A stretch of DNA of 64,000 nucleotides from Pseudomonas sp. Irchel 3E13 (GTDB taxonomy: Bacteria > Pseudomonadota > Gammaproteobacteria > Pseudomonadales > Pseudomonadaceae): positions 156,402-220,401 of the forward strand of contig NZ_FYDX01000012.1 in the NCBI RefSeq assembly GCF_900187455.1, given 5' to 3'. How positions within the stretch are numbered: the first letter of the stretch is position 1; each line of letters starts with the position of its first letter. The notes beneath the pieces were generated by a model. It had not been told where the DNA came from and made no database searches. It saw nothing but the letters and a program-made list of their open reading frames with translations. Both the position numbers and the translations under genes were made by a program. Of this stretch, positions 15,800-24,318 are shown one piece after another.

Positions 15800-17053
15800 A
15801 TGAACCCTTATAGAATCAAGCTTGTGCGGTTCGATAGTGGTGAACGGTTCCCCATCCTTTGTACTCGGCAAGATGGTATGCCCGTACACAGTGCCACGCT
15901 TTGGGCTCTTGCAGAGTTAAGAGCAACTAACTTGTCAGTGAACACTCTCCATCAAGCACTTCGCTCTCTGATGGTTTTGTTTATTACTTTGGACAAATTA
16001 AAAATAGATTTGTATGCCCGGTTGCGTGACGGCCAAATTCTAACTGCAGGAGATATAGAAGCTGTTGTTGGTGCGTGTAAGTTACCAATATCAGCCAGCG
16101 TTGAGGAGCAATGTGGGGATGGTATGTTTACATGGCCATGTTATACGGGGGGTGAGATTTCAAAAGAAATTAATCCTCCCACTATTGCCATACGGCTTTT
16201 GTACATAATCCGATACCTCAACTGGGCCGTTACCGATTACTTGCTAAAAATAGGGGCTGGGCACCCACACTTCTCTGGTTTAGAAAAGTTACGCGAGAGA
16301 GTATCCGCATCCATAAAAGCTCGCATCCCTTCAGTACGCCGCTTTTCAAATGTTGCCCCTCGCGAGGGGCTAGACGAGCAAGCGTTATCGCTGCTGCAAA
16401 AGATCGTTGATCCGAAATTTGAGAATAATCCTTGGTTGCATGGCGGTGTGCGGTATCGAAACTACATAATGATTCGCTGGTTGTTGTCCTTGGGCGTGCG
16501 GCGAGCTGAGTTGCTTGGTGTAAAAATTTCGGATGTTAACTTTCAAACCAATGAGGTTCTAATTTCCAGAAGGGCAGATGATCCTGCGGATCCCCGATTG
16601 AGACAACCAAATACTAAAACTAGCGGTCGCTTATTGTCGTTAGATACAGAGTTGGCGGAACTCACTCGGTCGTATGTAATGTCCGTGCGTCGTAATATCG
16701 CAGGCGCGCGAAGGCATGAATATCTTTGGGTGGCCGACGGGACCGGTAAGCCGCTGAGTCTTGCTGGGCTAAATAAAATCTTCGTTACCCTTCGACAAAA
16801 CTGTCCGGAATTGCCGGCAAATCTATGCCCTCATCTTCTTCGCCATACGTGGAATTATCTCTTTTCGGAGGAAGTCGATAGAAGTAATGTTTCACCGGAC
16901 TTGGAGAAGAAGTTGCGATCGCGCCTGATGGGATGGTCTGAGGCATCTGGGATGGCGGCTGTATATAACCAGCGCCACATCAAGAAAAAGGCCACCGCTG
17001 TATCCTTGCAACTGCAAAAACAATTGCGTCTGGGGGGGCATTCGGATGAGTAG
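15800..17053 (+). CDS. Tyrosine recombinase 1, 417 aa
   Basis: Phage-integrase-family C-terminal domain from about residue 200. The catalytic set is visible: Arg in LGVRRAELLGV (about 236), Lys in NTKTSGR (about 274), HLLRHTW (His and Arg, about 350), a GW in place of the usual second H/W region, and the nucleophile Tyr in AAVYNQRHI (about 395). The N-terminal half is the expected SAM-like core-binding domain. It cuts and rejoins DNA through a covalent tyrosine link, probably to move this element. First gene of a four-gene operon; the next starts eight bases before its stop. Confidence 0.85.
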   Translation: MNPYRIKLVRFDSGERFPILCTRQDGMPVHSATLWALAELRATNLSVNTLHQALRSLMVLFITLDKLKIDLYARLRDGQILTAGDIEAVVGACKLPISASVEEQCGDGMFTWPCYTGGEISKEINPPTIAIRLLYIIRYLNWAVTDYLLKIGAGHPHFSGLEKLRERVSASIKARIPSVRRFSNVAPREGLDEQALSLLQKIVDPKFENNPWLHGGVRYRNYIMIRWLLSLGVRRAELLGVKISDVNFQTNEVLISRRADDPADPRLRQPNTKTSGRLLSLDTELAELTRSYVMSVRRNIAGARRHEYLWVADGTGKPLSLAGLNKIFVTLRQNCPELPANLCPHLLRHTWNYLFSEEVDRSNVSPDLEKKLRSRLMGWSEASGMAAVYNQRHIKKKATAVSLQLQKQLRLGGHSDE

Positions 17054-18587
17054 AAGTCCAGAGATAGACCTCGTAATCCCTAGACGTGATGTCTGTTCGT
17101 CACTCCCCTCAGTAGTTCGGAGCAAAGGCGGAGTTGTGTTTGACCCTAACCAGCCAATTTGGTCGTATAGAGACGGCGTGCACTCGGTTTACATGAATTT
17201 CTCTGGGCTGAATTTTTCCCTCGTGCTCCTGGCTTCAGTTCGCCTTACGTTGATTTGGTTTGCTGAAAATAGAGCGCCGAGCACCCTGATGGGGCATTTT
17301 ATAGGTTTGAAAGCGTTTGCTTTGCGAATGCAGGAGCGGTGTATTGAACCGTTAGAGTTGATCAGCGGAAATGACGTATTGATACATTGCGATGCCAATG
17401 ACTTTCGAACACGCAATTTCTTTGCTTTTTTGCGCCGATGGCATGCAATGGGGCTGCCAGGTATTCACGGTGATGTTACGCACGTCCTAGACATGAAAAA
17501 GCTTCGAAAACGAGAAACTGGGATTGCCGTGTTGACGTGGGACCCCGAGTTGGGCCCCTTTACGGAAATTGAGCAAGTAGGTATTCAAGATGCCTTGAAT
17601 GACGCTTATGGGGCGGGACTTTTGTCTGAGGAAATTTACCTACTGGGATGGTTGTTTATTGCGTTGGGTTCCCGCCCAATTCAATTGGCGGCCTTGAAGG
17701 TTTGTGATGTGGTGTGCTCTGTGGCTGCGGATGGGACAGAGTCTTTTATTTTGCGCATTCCGCGTGCGAAGCAACAAAACCAATCGATACGTCAGGAGCT
17801 AAAGCCAAGAGCGCTAGTTCATCAAATTGGCCGGCCTCTGTTTGATTACGCTCAACGCGTAAGTGAAAGTTTTGTTGGAGAGCTTCCAGACACCCAGCAG
17901 GCACCCCTGTTTCCTTTACCCCGGCAGTCACAGTATCGGGCGGATGTACCAGGATGGGGCAGGTTCCATCGTACCAGTGAAAATATAAGAAATCTTTTAG
18001 TGTCTGGGTTGAAGAAACTTTCCGTTCGATCTGAGCGGACAGGGGCCGTAATTAATATCTGTGCCCTGCGCTTTCGGCGCACTTTAGGGACAAATCTTGC
18101 GCGGGAAGGCCATGGGGTGTTGGTCATCGCGGACTTGCTTGATCATTCGCGGACAGACTCTGCTGGGGTCTATGTCGCCGCTACACCAGAGCTTGCGATG
18201 CGCATTGAAAAGGCGACAGCACTGTACATGGCGCCACTAGCTCAAGCCTTTAAAGGTCAACTGATAGCTCATGAGGGCAGTGCTGTCCGTGGGGCAGACC
18301 GTTCCAGCCGAATTATTGATCTGCGTATCGATCAAAGCGCACGGCCGATGGGATCTTGTGGAAGCTTTAGTTTCTGTGGATTGAATGCTCCCGTGGCCTG
18401 TTACACGTGTCAATGTTTTCAACCTTGGCTGGATGGACCGCATGAGGCGGTCCTGGATTTCTTGCTTGAGGACGCTAAACGCTATTCGGACGCGCGTATT
18501 GCGGCGGTCAATGATCGAACGTTGCTCGCAGTGGCAGAGGTGATTCGACTATGCCGCACCAGAAAGGAGCAGACTCTTGGACGATAG
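17046..18587 (+). CDS. Tyrosine recombinase 2, 513 aa
   Basis: Overlaps recombinase 1 by eight bases; a GGGGGG stretch supplies the ribosome-binding site. Catalytic features: Arg in LGSRPIQLAAL (about 210), a Lys in RAKQQNQS (about 240), ALRFRRTLG where His is replaced by Arg or Leu in the usual H-x-x-R, then LLDHSRTDSAGVYVAA giving His and the nucleophile Tyr. After the catalytic domain a Cys-rich patch (CGSFSFCG...CYTCQCF) could bind zinc. Partner of recombinases 1 and 3. Confidence 0.8.
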   Translation: MSRSPEIDLVIPRRDVCSSLPSVVRSKGGVVFDPNQPIWSYRDGVHSVYMNFSGLNFSLVLLASVRLTLIWFAENRAPSTLMGHFIGLKAFALRMQERCIEPLELISGNDVLIHCDANDFRTRNFFAFLRRWHAMGLPGIHGDVTHVLDMKKLRKRETGIAVLTWDPELGPFTEIEQVGIQDALNDAYGAGLLSEEIYLLGWLFIALGSRPIQLAALKVCDVVCSVAADGTESFILRIPRAKQQNQSIRQELKPRALVHQIGRPLFDYAQRVSESFVGELPDTQQAPLFPLPRQSQYRADVPGWGRFHRTSENIRNLLVSGLKKLSVRSERTGAVINICALRFRRTLGTNLAREGHGVLVIADLLDHSRTDSAGVYVAATPELAMRIEKATALYMAPLAQAFKGQLIAHEGSAVRGADRSSRIIDLRIDQSARPMGSCGSFSFCGLNAPVACYTCQCFQPWLDGPHEAVLDFLLEDAKRYSDARIAAVNDRTLLAVAEVIRLCRTRKEQTLGR

Positions 18588-20670
18588 GATTATTCTGTTC
18601 AAGCCCCGAGCAGAACAGGCGGCTGAGGAAAACCTTAGAGACTTCATTAGTCTAGCCAGAGATTCTCTGACTGCCTTTGGTAGTGGGCTGATATTTGATG
18701 CAGACAGTTGGGACGTCACCAATTTTGTTCGATTGAAGCGACGTAATTCTCGTTCAAGTATCCGATTTTATGGCTTCCCCAGTGGGCGAGGGCAAAAGGA
18801 CTCTTGTTGTTTACCGCAGCCTTTCAAAGACTTTGCCAAAGCCTACTGTCGTTATGACTATGCGATGTGTGCTTATACAACCGTAAGTTCACGATTGGCC
18901 GCGCTCCGCTCCTTGGCTGTAGCTTTGGAAGAAACGGAAGGTTGCGTCACGCCTATCAAGGCAGGGCTGGGGCACTTTAATCGCGCGTGTGCAATACTCA
19001 ATGAGCGTTACCAAGCCTCTGCCGCTTTTTTTGCCGGCGTTGAACTCAAACGCATCTCGCAGTTTCTAGTTGAGCATAGACTCTGCGCGATGCCTCTACA
19101 GTGGCAAAATCCGCTTCGCTCGCCAACAACATTTGAACGTCGCGTGGGCCCGGAGTTTGATGCATCGCGCCAGGCACGTCTGCCCTCGCCGAGCTCGTTA
19201 GAAGCGATTGCCGAAATCTTCAGAACCGCCGAGAAGCCAAATGATGTCTTCACCTCCAGTGTGTGTGCATTGCTAGCGTCGGCACCGAGTCGCATTAATG
19301 AGGTGCTATCTATTTCAAACCAATGCGAAGTCGAGGAATTCGATCCAAAAACAAATCAACAATTATATGGATTGCGCTGGATGCCTTCAAAGGGTGGAAA
19401 GGCACAAGTCAAATGGGTGGTGCAATCAATGGCCAGTGTTGCTCGTGAGGCAGTGAGTAAACTCAGAGCTATTTCTGCACCTGCGCGAGAAGTGGCTCGG
19501 TGGTACGAGCAGTATCCTAACGCGATATATTTACCCATTGAGTTGGAGGCGCTCCGAGGGACGTCGTTAATTAGTCCAGAGCAAGTGAGTGCGATTGTTT
19601 TTCTCAATCCGCTGCCCAATGGTAATCAAGTCGAGCGCGGGTCAGGATGGTGCAGGAAGCAAGGGATCGTTGAGCACATTCCGTATGACCCTCAGCATAA
19701 AAATGCCCCTAGGTTCTTGTTCGCGGACGTTGAGCGAGTGATCACATCGATGCTGCCACTAAACTTTCCGATGGCGGACCAGAAGAACAACCTAAAGTAC
19801 AGTGAAACGCTTTGTTTGACGCGCCTCAATGAGTTAACCGAGGCCTGGGGAACGTACCGTGGGGTAATTGTATTACCAGACACTAGTTATATTCAGAAGC
19901 AATTGTCCAGTCAGCGAAGGTCTCTCAATATTTTTGACCGCTTCGATTATAGTGAGCCTGATGGCAGTCCAATGAAAATTACGACGCATCAATTTCGCCA
20001 TTTTTTGAATACCATAGCGCAGATGGGCGGATTATCACAACTCGACATAGCTAAGTGGAGCGGTCGCGCCAAGGTTGGACAGAATAGCTGCTATGACCAT
20101 CAATCTGACAGGGATGTGCTGGCACTCGCCAGATCAGCTTTAGGTGATCCGGAAAAGTCGGCCGGGCATGTCGCGAGTATTCCACCCAATAGTTTGATTG
20201 CACGGGATCAATTTGCAGCACTGAAGATCGTGACCGCCCATACAACAGACCTGGGATATTGCCTGCACGATTTTTCCATGCTGCCTTGTCAGCTTTATCG
20301 TGATTGCCTTAATTGTGATGAGCATGTGTGCATCAAAGGTGATGGGGTTAGAGAGCAGGCTATTCGTCAGCATCGTCAGGAAACCCAGGTCCTCCTTGCG
20401 AAAGCCTTAGAAGCACTGGGCGAAGAGGAGTTTGGTGCCAACCGTTGGGTCGAACACCAGACGCTGACCTTAAAACGATTGGATGAACTGCATGCGATTT
20501 TTGAGGACCCTTCCGTTGCGGCGAACGCGATTATCCAGCCGAGTGGAGTAGTACCCGCGTCGAGATTGGAACAATTACTGGCGCATCATAAAATTGTGAA
20601 GGCGCGTGAACTTCAATCCTCGGCCATTGATGATCCAAATGTGCAACGCATAGAGTCTGAGGAGCAGTGA
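18577..20670 (+). CDS. Tyrosine recombinase 3, 697 aa
   Basis: Begins with TTG eight bases after AAGGAG, overlapping recombinase 2 by eleven bases. The catalytic domain spans about 210-510: Arg in SAPSRINEVL, Lys in SKGGKAQ, HQFRHFLNT (H-x-x-R), WSGRA, and Tyr in NSCYDHQS. It is much longer than a standard integrase and, like recombinase 2, carries a C-terminal Cys cluster (CQLYRDCLNCDEHVC, about 570) that may form a zinc site. Size and order recall TnpB of Tn554 and the large integrase of gamma-mobile-trio islands. Confidence 0.85.
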   Translation: MDDRIILFKPRAEQAAEENLRDFISLARDSLTAFGSGLIFDADSWDVTNFVRLKRRNSRSSIRFYGFPSGRGQKDSCCLPQPFKDFAKAYCRYDYAMCAYTTVSSRLAALRSLAVALEETEGCVTPIKAGLGHFNRACAILNERYQASAAFFAGVELKRISQFLVEHRLCAMPLQWQNPLRSPTTFERRVGPEFDASRQARLPSPSSLEAIAEIFRTAEKPNDVFTSSVCALLASAPSRINEVLSISNQCEVEEFDPKTNQQLYGLRWMPSKGGKAQVKWVVQSMASVAREAVSKLRAISAPAREVARWYEQYPNAIYLPIELEALRGTSLISPEQVSAIVFLNPLPNGNQVERGSGWCRKQGIVEHIPYDPQHKNAPRFLFADVERVITSMLPLNFPMADQKNNLKYSETLCLTRLNELTEAWGTYRGVIVLPDTSYIQKQLSSQRRSLNIFDRFDYSEPDGSPMKITTHQFRHFLNTIAQMGGLSQLDIAKWSGRAKVGQNSCYDHQSDRDVLALARSALGDPEKSAGHVASIPPNSLIARDQFAALKIVTAHTTDLGYCLHDFSMLPCQLYRDCLNCDEHVCIKGDGVREQAIRQHRQETQVLLAKALEALGEEEFGANRWVEHQTLTLKRLDELHAIFEDPSVAANAIIQPSGVVPASRLEQLLAHHKIVKARELQSSAIDDPNVQRIESEEQ

Positions 20671-21083
20671 TGTCTCGTTCGAGAAACCTTACCCCTAGCG
20701 CTATAGAGCAGATCGTGTCGATCCTTGATGGCTGGTCAGGAAAATTGACTTGGGAACTGTTAATCCAAAGTGTCGCACGCCGTTTGCGGGTGACCTATAC
20801 ACGTCAGGCGCTTCATAAACATGAGCGGATTAGGCGTGCTTTCTCTCTACGTAAAAAAACACTTCTCGTTTCGGCTGAGCAGAAGAAGGCCATAAACCCA
20901 GAGTCTCAAGCGACAAACGAGCGGATCGCACGTTTGGAAGGCGAGAATCAACGGCTGCAAATGGAGAATGATCGACTGCTCGAACAGTTCGTGAGGTGGG
21001 CGTATAACGCATATAGCCGAGGCCTGGATGAGCAGTTTCTTTCCCGCCCTTTGCCTACGATCAATCGTCAGCAGACACGGTAG
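20670..21083 (+). CDS. Small HTH/coiled-coil accessory protein of the recombinase operon, 137 aa
   Basis: Starts at an ATG overlapping the stop of recombinase 3 (TGATG), after AGGAG. Residues about 25-60 look like a helix-turn-helix with basic residues; residues about 85-115 (RIARLEGENQRLQMENDRLL) form a clear coiled coil. Position and size match the small TnpC-type protein that accompanies paired tyrosine recombinases and affects their efficiency or orientation in Tn554. The function here is inferred from position. Confidence 0.65.
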   Translation: MSRSRNLTPSAIEQIVSILDGWSGKLTWELLIQSVARRLRVTYTRQALHKHERIRRAFSLRKKTLLVSAEQKKAINPESQATNERIARLEGENQRLQMENDRLLEQFVRWAYNAYSRGLDEQFLSRPLPTINRQQTR

Positions 21084-21094
21084 GTAGCTTCACC

Positions 21095-21122
21095 GAGATG
21101 AGCGCGGTGAGATGAGTGCGGT
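21095..21122. repeat. Two tandem 14-base repeats at the right edge of the recombinase operon
   Basis: GAGATGAGCGCGGT (21095-21108) is followed directly by GAGATGAGTGCGGT (21109-21122), twelve bases after the last stop codon of the operon. They could be recombinase-binding sites at an element end. Confidence 0.4.
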
Positions 21123-21279
21123 GGCTAGGAGGAGAAAGTACTCCCCCCACCATGGCCTCACCTTTACGGGCGGACTCGTAATCGTCGGGCGCGCTCCTGA
21201 AACGCGGTGTTACCGCCTTCCAGAATTTCACATACCGCTTTGCGCACTTCCAAACTCTCCAGGCCGCTTGGTACATAGG

Positions 21280-21476
21280 AGATATCTGATGCAGCGACAG
21301 CTTGTCGCGAAAGTACGTCCGCCGAATTTTCCCCAACATTTCCATGCTGATCACCCTGTGTTCTCCTGCTCGGAAAGCGAGCAGAAGCAGTTGAACATCT
21401 GGATCAGTTTTCAGTCGGCAGAACAGCCTTTACTGGGTCAGTTTTCGGTCAGCGGCAACACCCTTACCGACTGACA
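21280..21476 (-). mobile_element. IS21-family remnant (istA 5' end and terminal repeats)
   Basis: On the minus strand the IS end begins TGTCAGTCGGTAAGG at 21476 and contains two about 20-base repeats (CTGACCGAAAACTGACCCAG and the related CTGAAAACTGATCCAG), typical of IS21-family ends. The transposase frame then starts MISMEMLGKIRRTYFRDKLS at 21354, the hallmark N-terminus of IstA, but after about 25 codons (21280) the sequence changes to unrelated DNA. Only the left end survives; the rest has been cut away, probably when the neighbouring element arrived or by deletion. Confidence 0.75.
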
Positions 21477-21553
21477 AAGATGTAATCCACAGATCACCCG
21501 AGAGACAGGTGCTGCCCCCTAAGATTCAGTCACACCAAATCGGAGTGACGAAC

Positions 21554-21886
21554 ATGAAAGCTCTCAACGGCATTGCCGCCTTACTAATTCTGATCGCTTC
21601 CACGGCCGCGATGGCTGAGGGCGGGTCCGACCGCCTGCACGGGAAGATGATTCAGGCGAATGAGCAGGCCATGCGCGCATACGCAGCCTCCATCGGTAAA
21701 AATCCCCCTGAGGTAGTCCACTACCGCTACGGCATGGAGCTCGATGTAGCAAAAGTGATTGCTGTGACCTCGAACCGGGGAAGCTGTGATGTGATGCCTG
21801 CGCAAATGACCTATGAAGACTCGACAGGCAAACTCAACATTCTCGAATACCGTGCAGCTGGCATCAATTGCCGCGGACAGAACTGA
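21554..21886 (+). CDS. DUF2790-like periplasmic protein, 110 aa
   Basis: Sec signal peptide of about 21 residues, then mature AEGGSDRL. The C-terminal half (YRYGMELDVAKVIAVT...CDVMPAQMTYEDSTGKL...C) matches the DUF2790 family, small periplasmic proteins common beside Pseudomonas copper genes. Two cysteines may form a disulphide. CGGAG precedes the ATG. The gene lies 77 bases from an IS21 end, so its native promoter may be missing or replaced. It converges on the cytochrome/copB operon, sharing a bidirectional terminator. Confidence 0.75.
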   Translation: MKALNGIAALLILIASTAAMAEGGSDRLHGKMIQANEQAMRAYAASIGKNPPEVVHYRYGMELDVAKVIAVTSNRGSCDVMPAQMTYEDSTGKLNILEYRAAGINCRGQN

Positions 21887-21907
21887 GATCTTGGACGCTA
21901 TCCAAAC

Positions 21908-21936
21908 GAAAACGGCGCCTTTAAAAGCGCCGTTTG
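21908..21936. terminator. Bidirectional terminator
   Basis: AAACGGCGC-CTTTAAAA-GCGCCGTTT hairpin, with A-rich and T-rich flanks on either side, lies between the convergent DUF2790-like gene and the copper operon. Confidence 0.7.
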
Positions 21937-21953
21937 CGTTGGGAATACGTCGA

Positions 21954-22145
21954 TCAGTGGCCTGGATACTCAGCAACCACTTCATCCTGCCCGGTCTTGT
22001 TGAGAGCGATGACCTGGTATGCATGAGTGACACCATCCACTTCCCGATGAACATCAATCGTGGTCGGCACGGCTGCGTAGACTGGTGGCAGCGCGATGAA
22101 TGTCGCGAGGGCGGCCAACCTGAGAAAGCGGCTGTTAGCCTTCAT
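21954..22145 (-). CDS. Small exported protein at the end of the copper operon, 63 aa
   Basis: A Sec signal peptide (MKANSRFLRLAALATFIALP, cleavage near VYA-A) is followed by a mature part of about 40 residues with DVHREVDGVTHAYQVI. The start overlaps the stop of the cytochrome gene by eleven bases, which supports it as the last gene of the copA operon. The mature sequence is too short to assign a family; two His residues could bind copper. Confidence 0.55.
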   Translation of the reverse strand: MKANSRFLRLAALATFIALPPVYAAVPTTIDVHREVDGVTHAYQVIALNKTGQDEVVAEYPGH

Positions 22146-22911
22146 GGGTGTGTACCTTTCCATCTTTGTGTGTGTGCGTCTTCGAGCTTGGCTTGGAATG
22201 CTGATCGGATTCGGTAGCATCATGATGGCCGCCCTCAGACTCGTGACCCTCGGAGTCTGCCGAGTGTGAGTGATGAGCCTCTGACTGCTCCATATCGTGG
22301 TGCCCAGCCTCTGAGGAAACCTTGCCATGATGGTCTGGGTCATTGCCGCCATGCTGGCCCTCATGGTTGTGCATCTCACTTTCCCCACCACCGTGCTGGT
22401 GGCCGCCACTGGTTGTTACCAGGGCCTTGTACTGCTCTGCGTTCATCTGCGGCATTTGCTCGAGGAAAGCGACAATACCCCAGATGTACTGATCACCCAT
22501 GCTCTTGCCCCAAGCGGGCATGCCGGTAGCCTTGATACCGTGTTTAATGGTCCAGAAGGCAGCTGCGGGGTCATCGCTTAAACCAATCTTGGCAAGATTG
22601 GGCGGTGCCGGATAAAGCGCTTGGCTGAGCTCGGTTTTTTCCAACCCAGGCGCGAGGTGGCAGCCAATGCACATAGCATTGTAGTTACCGGCACCAGTAC
22701 GGATAAGGGTTTCATCCTTCAGGTTCGGGACCTCTATGTCCCGTGCGCGCACTTCAATAGAGCGATCCCGCGCCATGGCGAGGAAAGCATGCACGGCAGG
22801 GAAGTGAGGATCATCAGCACCGACGTTGACCAGGCCAAAATACGCGGCCCCCAACGCCGCCGCACTACCCACGGCGCCTGCTGCTACCAACGTTGTAATT
22901 GTTCTCTTCAT
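22135..22911 (-). CDS. Cytochrome c with His-rich C-terminal tail, 258 aa
   Basis: An N-terminal signal or anchor segment (residues 5-27) leads into a monohaem cytochrome c domain: CIGCH at about 81-85 for haem attachment and a distal Met in GMPAWG (about 129). From residue 170 on, the tail is made of His, Glu, Ser and Gly with many HH and HxH motifs, ending KTHTHKDGKVHTHEG, apparently for metal binding. It lies ten bases after copB in the same operon. A role in periplasmic copper redox handling is inferred from location and tail. Confidence 0.8.
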   Translation of the reverse strand: MKRTITTLVAAGAVGSAAALGAAYFGLVNVGADDPHFPAVHAFLAMARDRSIEVRARDIEVPNLKDETLIRTGAGNYNAMCIGCHLAPGLEKTELSQALYPAPPNLAKIGLSDDPAAAFWTIKHGIKATGMPAWGKSMGDQYIWGIVAFLEQMPQMNAEQYKALVTTSGGHQHGGGESEMHNHEGQHGGNDPDHHGKVSSEAGHHDMEQSEAHHSHSADSEGHESEGGHHDATESDQHSKPSSKTHTHKDGKVHTHEG

Positions 22912-22920
22912 GTCAGGCTC

Positions 22921-23997
22921 TCAAAACCACATCCGAATGCCGGCAACGAAACGTGCTTCATCTACATCCCCGCCTTCATCGCGAATCAGGTCTGCTGTTT
23001 TGCCATAGGAGCGGTTCCAGGTTACGCCGATGTAGGGTGCGAACTGACGCACGATCTCATACCGTAAGCGCAGGCCGACTTCGGTGTTTGCCAGGCCAGA
23101 ACCCACTCCGCGCTCGGGATCGTTTTTGCCATAAAAATTAGCTTCAGCGGTTGGCTGCAAGATCAGGCGATTGGTCAGGAGAATGTCGTATTCGCCCTCC
23201 AACCGAGCAGCTGTCTGGCCATTCTCACCGATGAACGCTGTGGCTTCGGCCTCGAAGTCATAGAGCGCCATGCCCTGGATACCAAAAGCTCCCCATGTCT
23301 GAGGAGATCCTGGTTGGAAGTCTTGGCGCACCCCAGCGACCACATCCCACCATGGGCTAATGGATCGCCCATACAGAAGCTGCAACTCAGCGTCTTCGGT
23401 GACGCCGTTCGTCCGCTCTCCTTCGGAGCGGATCCACAGCCGGTTGATATCGCTGCCAACCCATCCAGAAGCTTCCCAAGCCAGCGCGCTTCCTTCGTCT
23501 GCATCCTGGTACTCAAGCTTATCTAGCAGGAAGAAGCTGTTGATCGCGCTGTCGTGCATCTGATGCCCGCCCAACGGAGGAAAGGCAGCTTGGCGATCAG
23601 CATCCGTCAGCGCAGGTATCGGAGTACGGCTAGTCGTCGTTGGGGCATCAGAGCCATTGTTCATCATTGAGTGATCCATGGCCCCATGGTCCATCCCCTG
23701 CATGCTGCCATGATCCATCTTGCTATGGTCCATGTGCGCAGGTTTGGCCGCAGGTTGACTGTGTTTCATCTTGCTGTGATCAATGGGCGCGGGTTTCTTC
23801 TGCTGCTTGCTCGCGCCCATCTGAGCGTGGTCCATGCCTGGCATCGGGTCAGCAGAAGGGGCGGAATCCATTTCCATGGCCCCGTGCCCCATTGCCGAAT
23901 GGTCCATCTCCTCAGCAGCAAAGCTGGGTGCAGCACCCAGCATGCTGAATGAAACAGTCAATGCCAGCAGCGATGGTCGTGCCAGGCTATTGGTCAT
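22921..23997 (-). CDS. copB: Copper resistance outer-membrane protein CopB
   Basis: Start placed at ATG 23997, giving a Sec signal peptide ending SFA-A. The mature N-terminus (about 25-115) is rich in MDHSKM, MDHGSM and similar motifs that bind copper. The C-terminal 230 residues are a CopB/PcoB beta-barrel domain ending in a terminal Phe (GIRMWF), as outer-membrane barrels do. Known family role: copper sequestration or export at the outer membrane with CopA. It overlaps the preceding Met/His-rich gene by eleven bases, indicating coupled translation. Confidence 0.9.
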   Translation of the reverse strand: MTNSLARPSLLALTVSFSMLGAAPSFAAEEMDHSAMGHGAMEMDSAPSADPMPGMDHAQMGASKQQKKPAPIDHSKMKHSQPAAKPAHMDHSKMDHGSMQGMDHGAMDHSMMNNGSDAPTTTSRTPIPALTDADRQAAFPPLGGHQMHDSAINSFFLLDKLEYQDADEGSALAWEASGWVGSDINRLWIRSEGERTNGVTEDAELQLLYGRSISPWWDVVAGVRQDFQPGSPQTWGAFGIQGMALYDFEAEATAFIGENGQTAARLEGEYDILLTNRLILQPTAEANFYGKNDPERGVGSGLANTEVGLRLRYEIVRQFAPYIGVTWNRSYGKTADLIRDEGGDVDEARFVAGIRMWF

Positions 23998-24304
23998 CTT
24001 TCCCTGCCTTAGCTTTATCGCTGCCATGCGATTCCATCATTTTGCTGTGATCCATACCTTCCATCGACCCATGGTCCATACCTTTCATGGTGTCGTGGTC
24101 CATACCCTTCATGGAACCATGATCCATACCCTTCATCGAGTCATGATCCATGCCCTGAGAGCCCTTCGATTTCGCGGCATCGGCAGACTTCTGGGTGTGC
24201 TGTTCATGGTTGTCGCTGGACCACGACGAAGGAGCATAAACAGCAAACAGACCAGCCATCGCAGCAGAGAGGAAAAAGGCGTTTCGCTTTATTGGTTTGC
24301 TCAT
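23987..24304 (-). CDS. Met/His-rich periplasmic copper-binding protein, 105 aa
   Basis: The start is ATG 24304 after GGAG; the N-terminus is a signal peptide ([20 protein letters not shown]). The middle is a tandem array of [16 protein letters not shown] and GMDHDTMK units, five in about 45 residues, like the copper-binding repeats of CopA and CopB. It lies between copA and copB and probably buffers periplasmic copper. No enzyme domain. Short repeats make length variation between strains likely. Confidence 0.75.
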   Translation of the reverse strand: MSKPIKRNAFFLSAAMAGLFAVYAPSSWSSDNHEQHTQKSADAAKSKGSQGMDHDSMKGMDHGSMKGMDHDTMKGMDHGSMEGMDHSKMMESHGSDKAKAGKDDQ

Positions 24305-24318
24305 CTTGGATCTCCAGT

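Larger units (their letters stand above)
15690..21122 (+). mobile_element. Four-gene tyrosine-recombinase element
   Basis: Three different tyrosine recombinases and a small HTH/coiled-coil protein are packed with overlapping ends. Codon use and GC content differ from the flanks. Similar multi-recombinase sets are known in Tn554 (TnpA, TnpB, TnpC), RIT elements and gamma-mobile-trio islands. Boundaries are approximate: the left is set by composition, the right by a 14-base tandem repeat and an IS21 remnant. No cargo gene is visible, so cargo may lie in the flanks or may have been lost. Confidence 0.6.
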
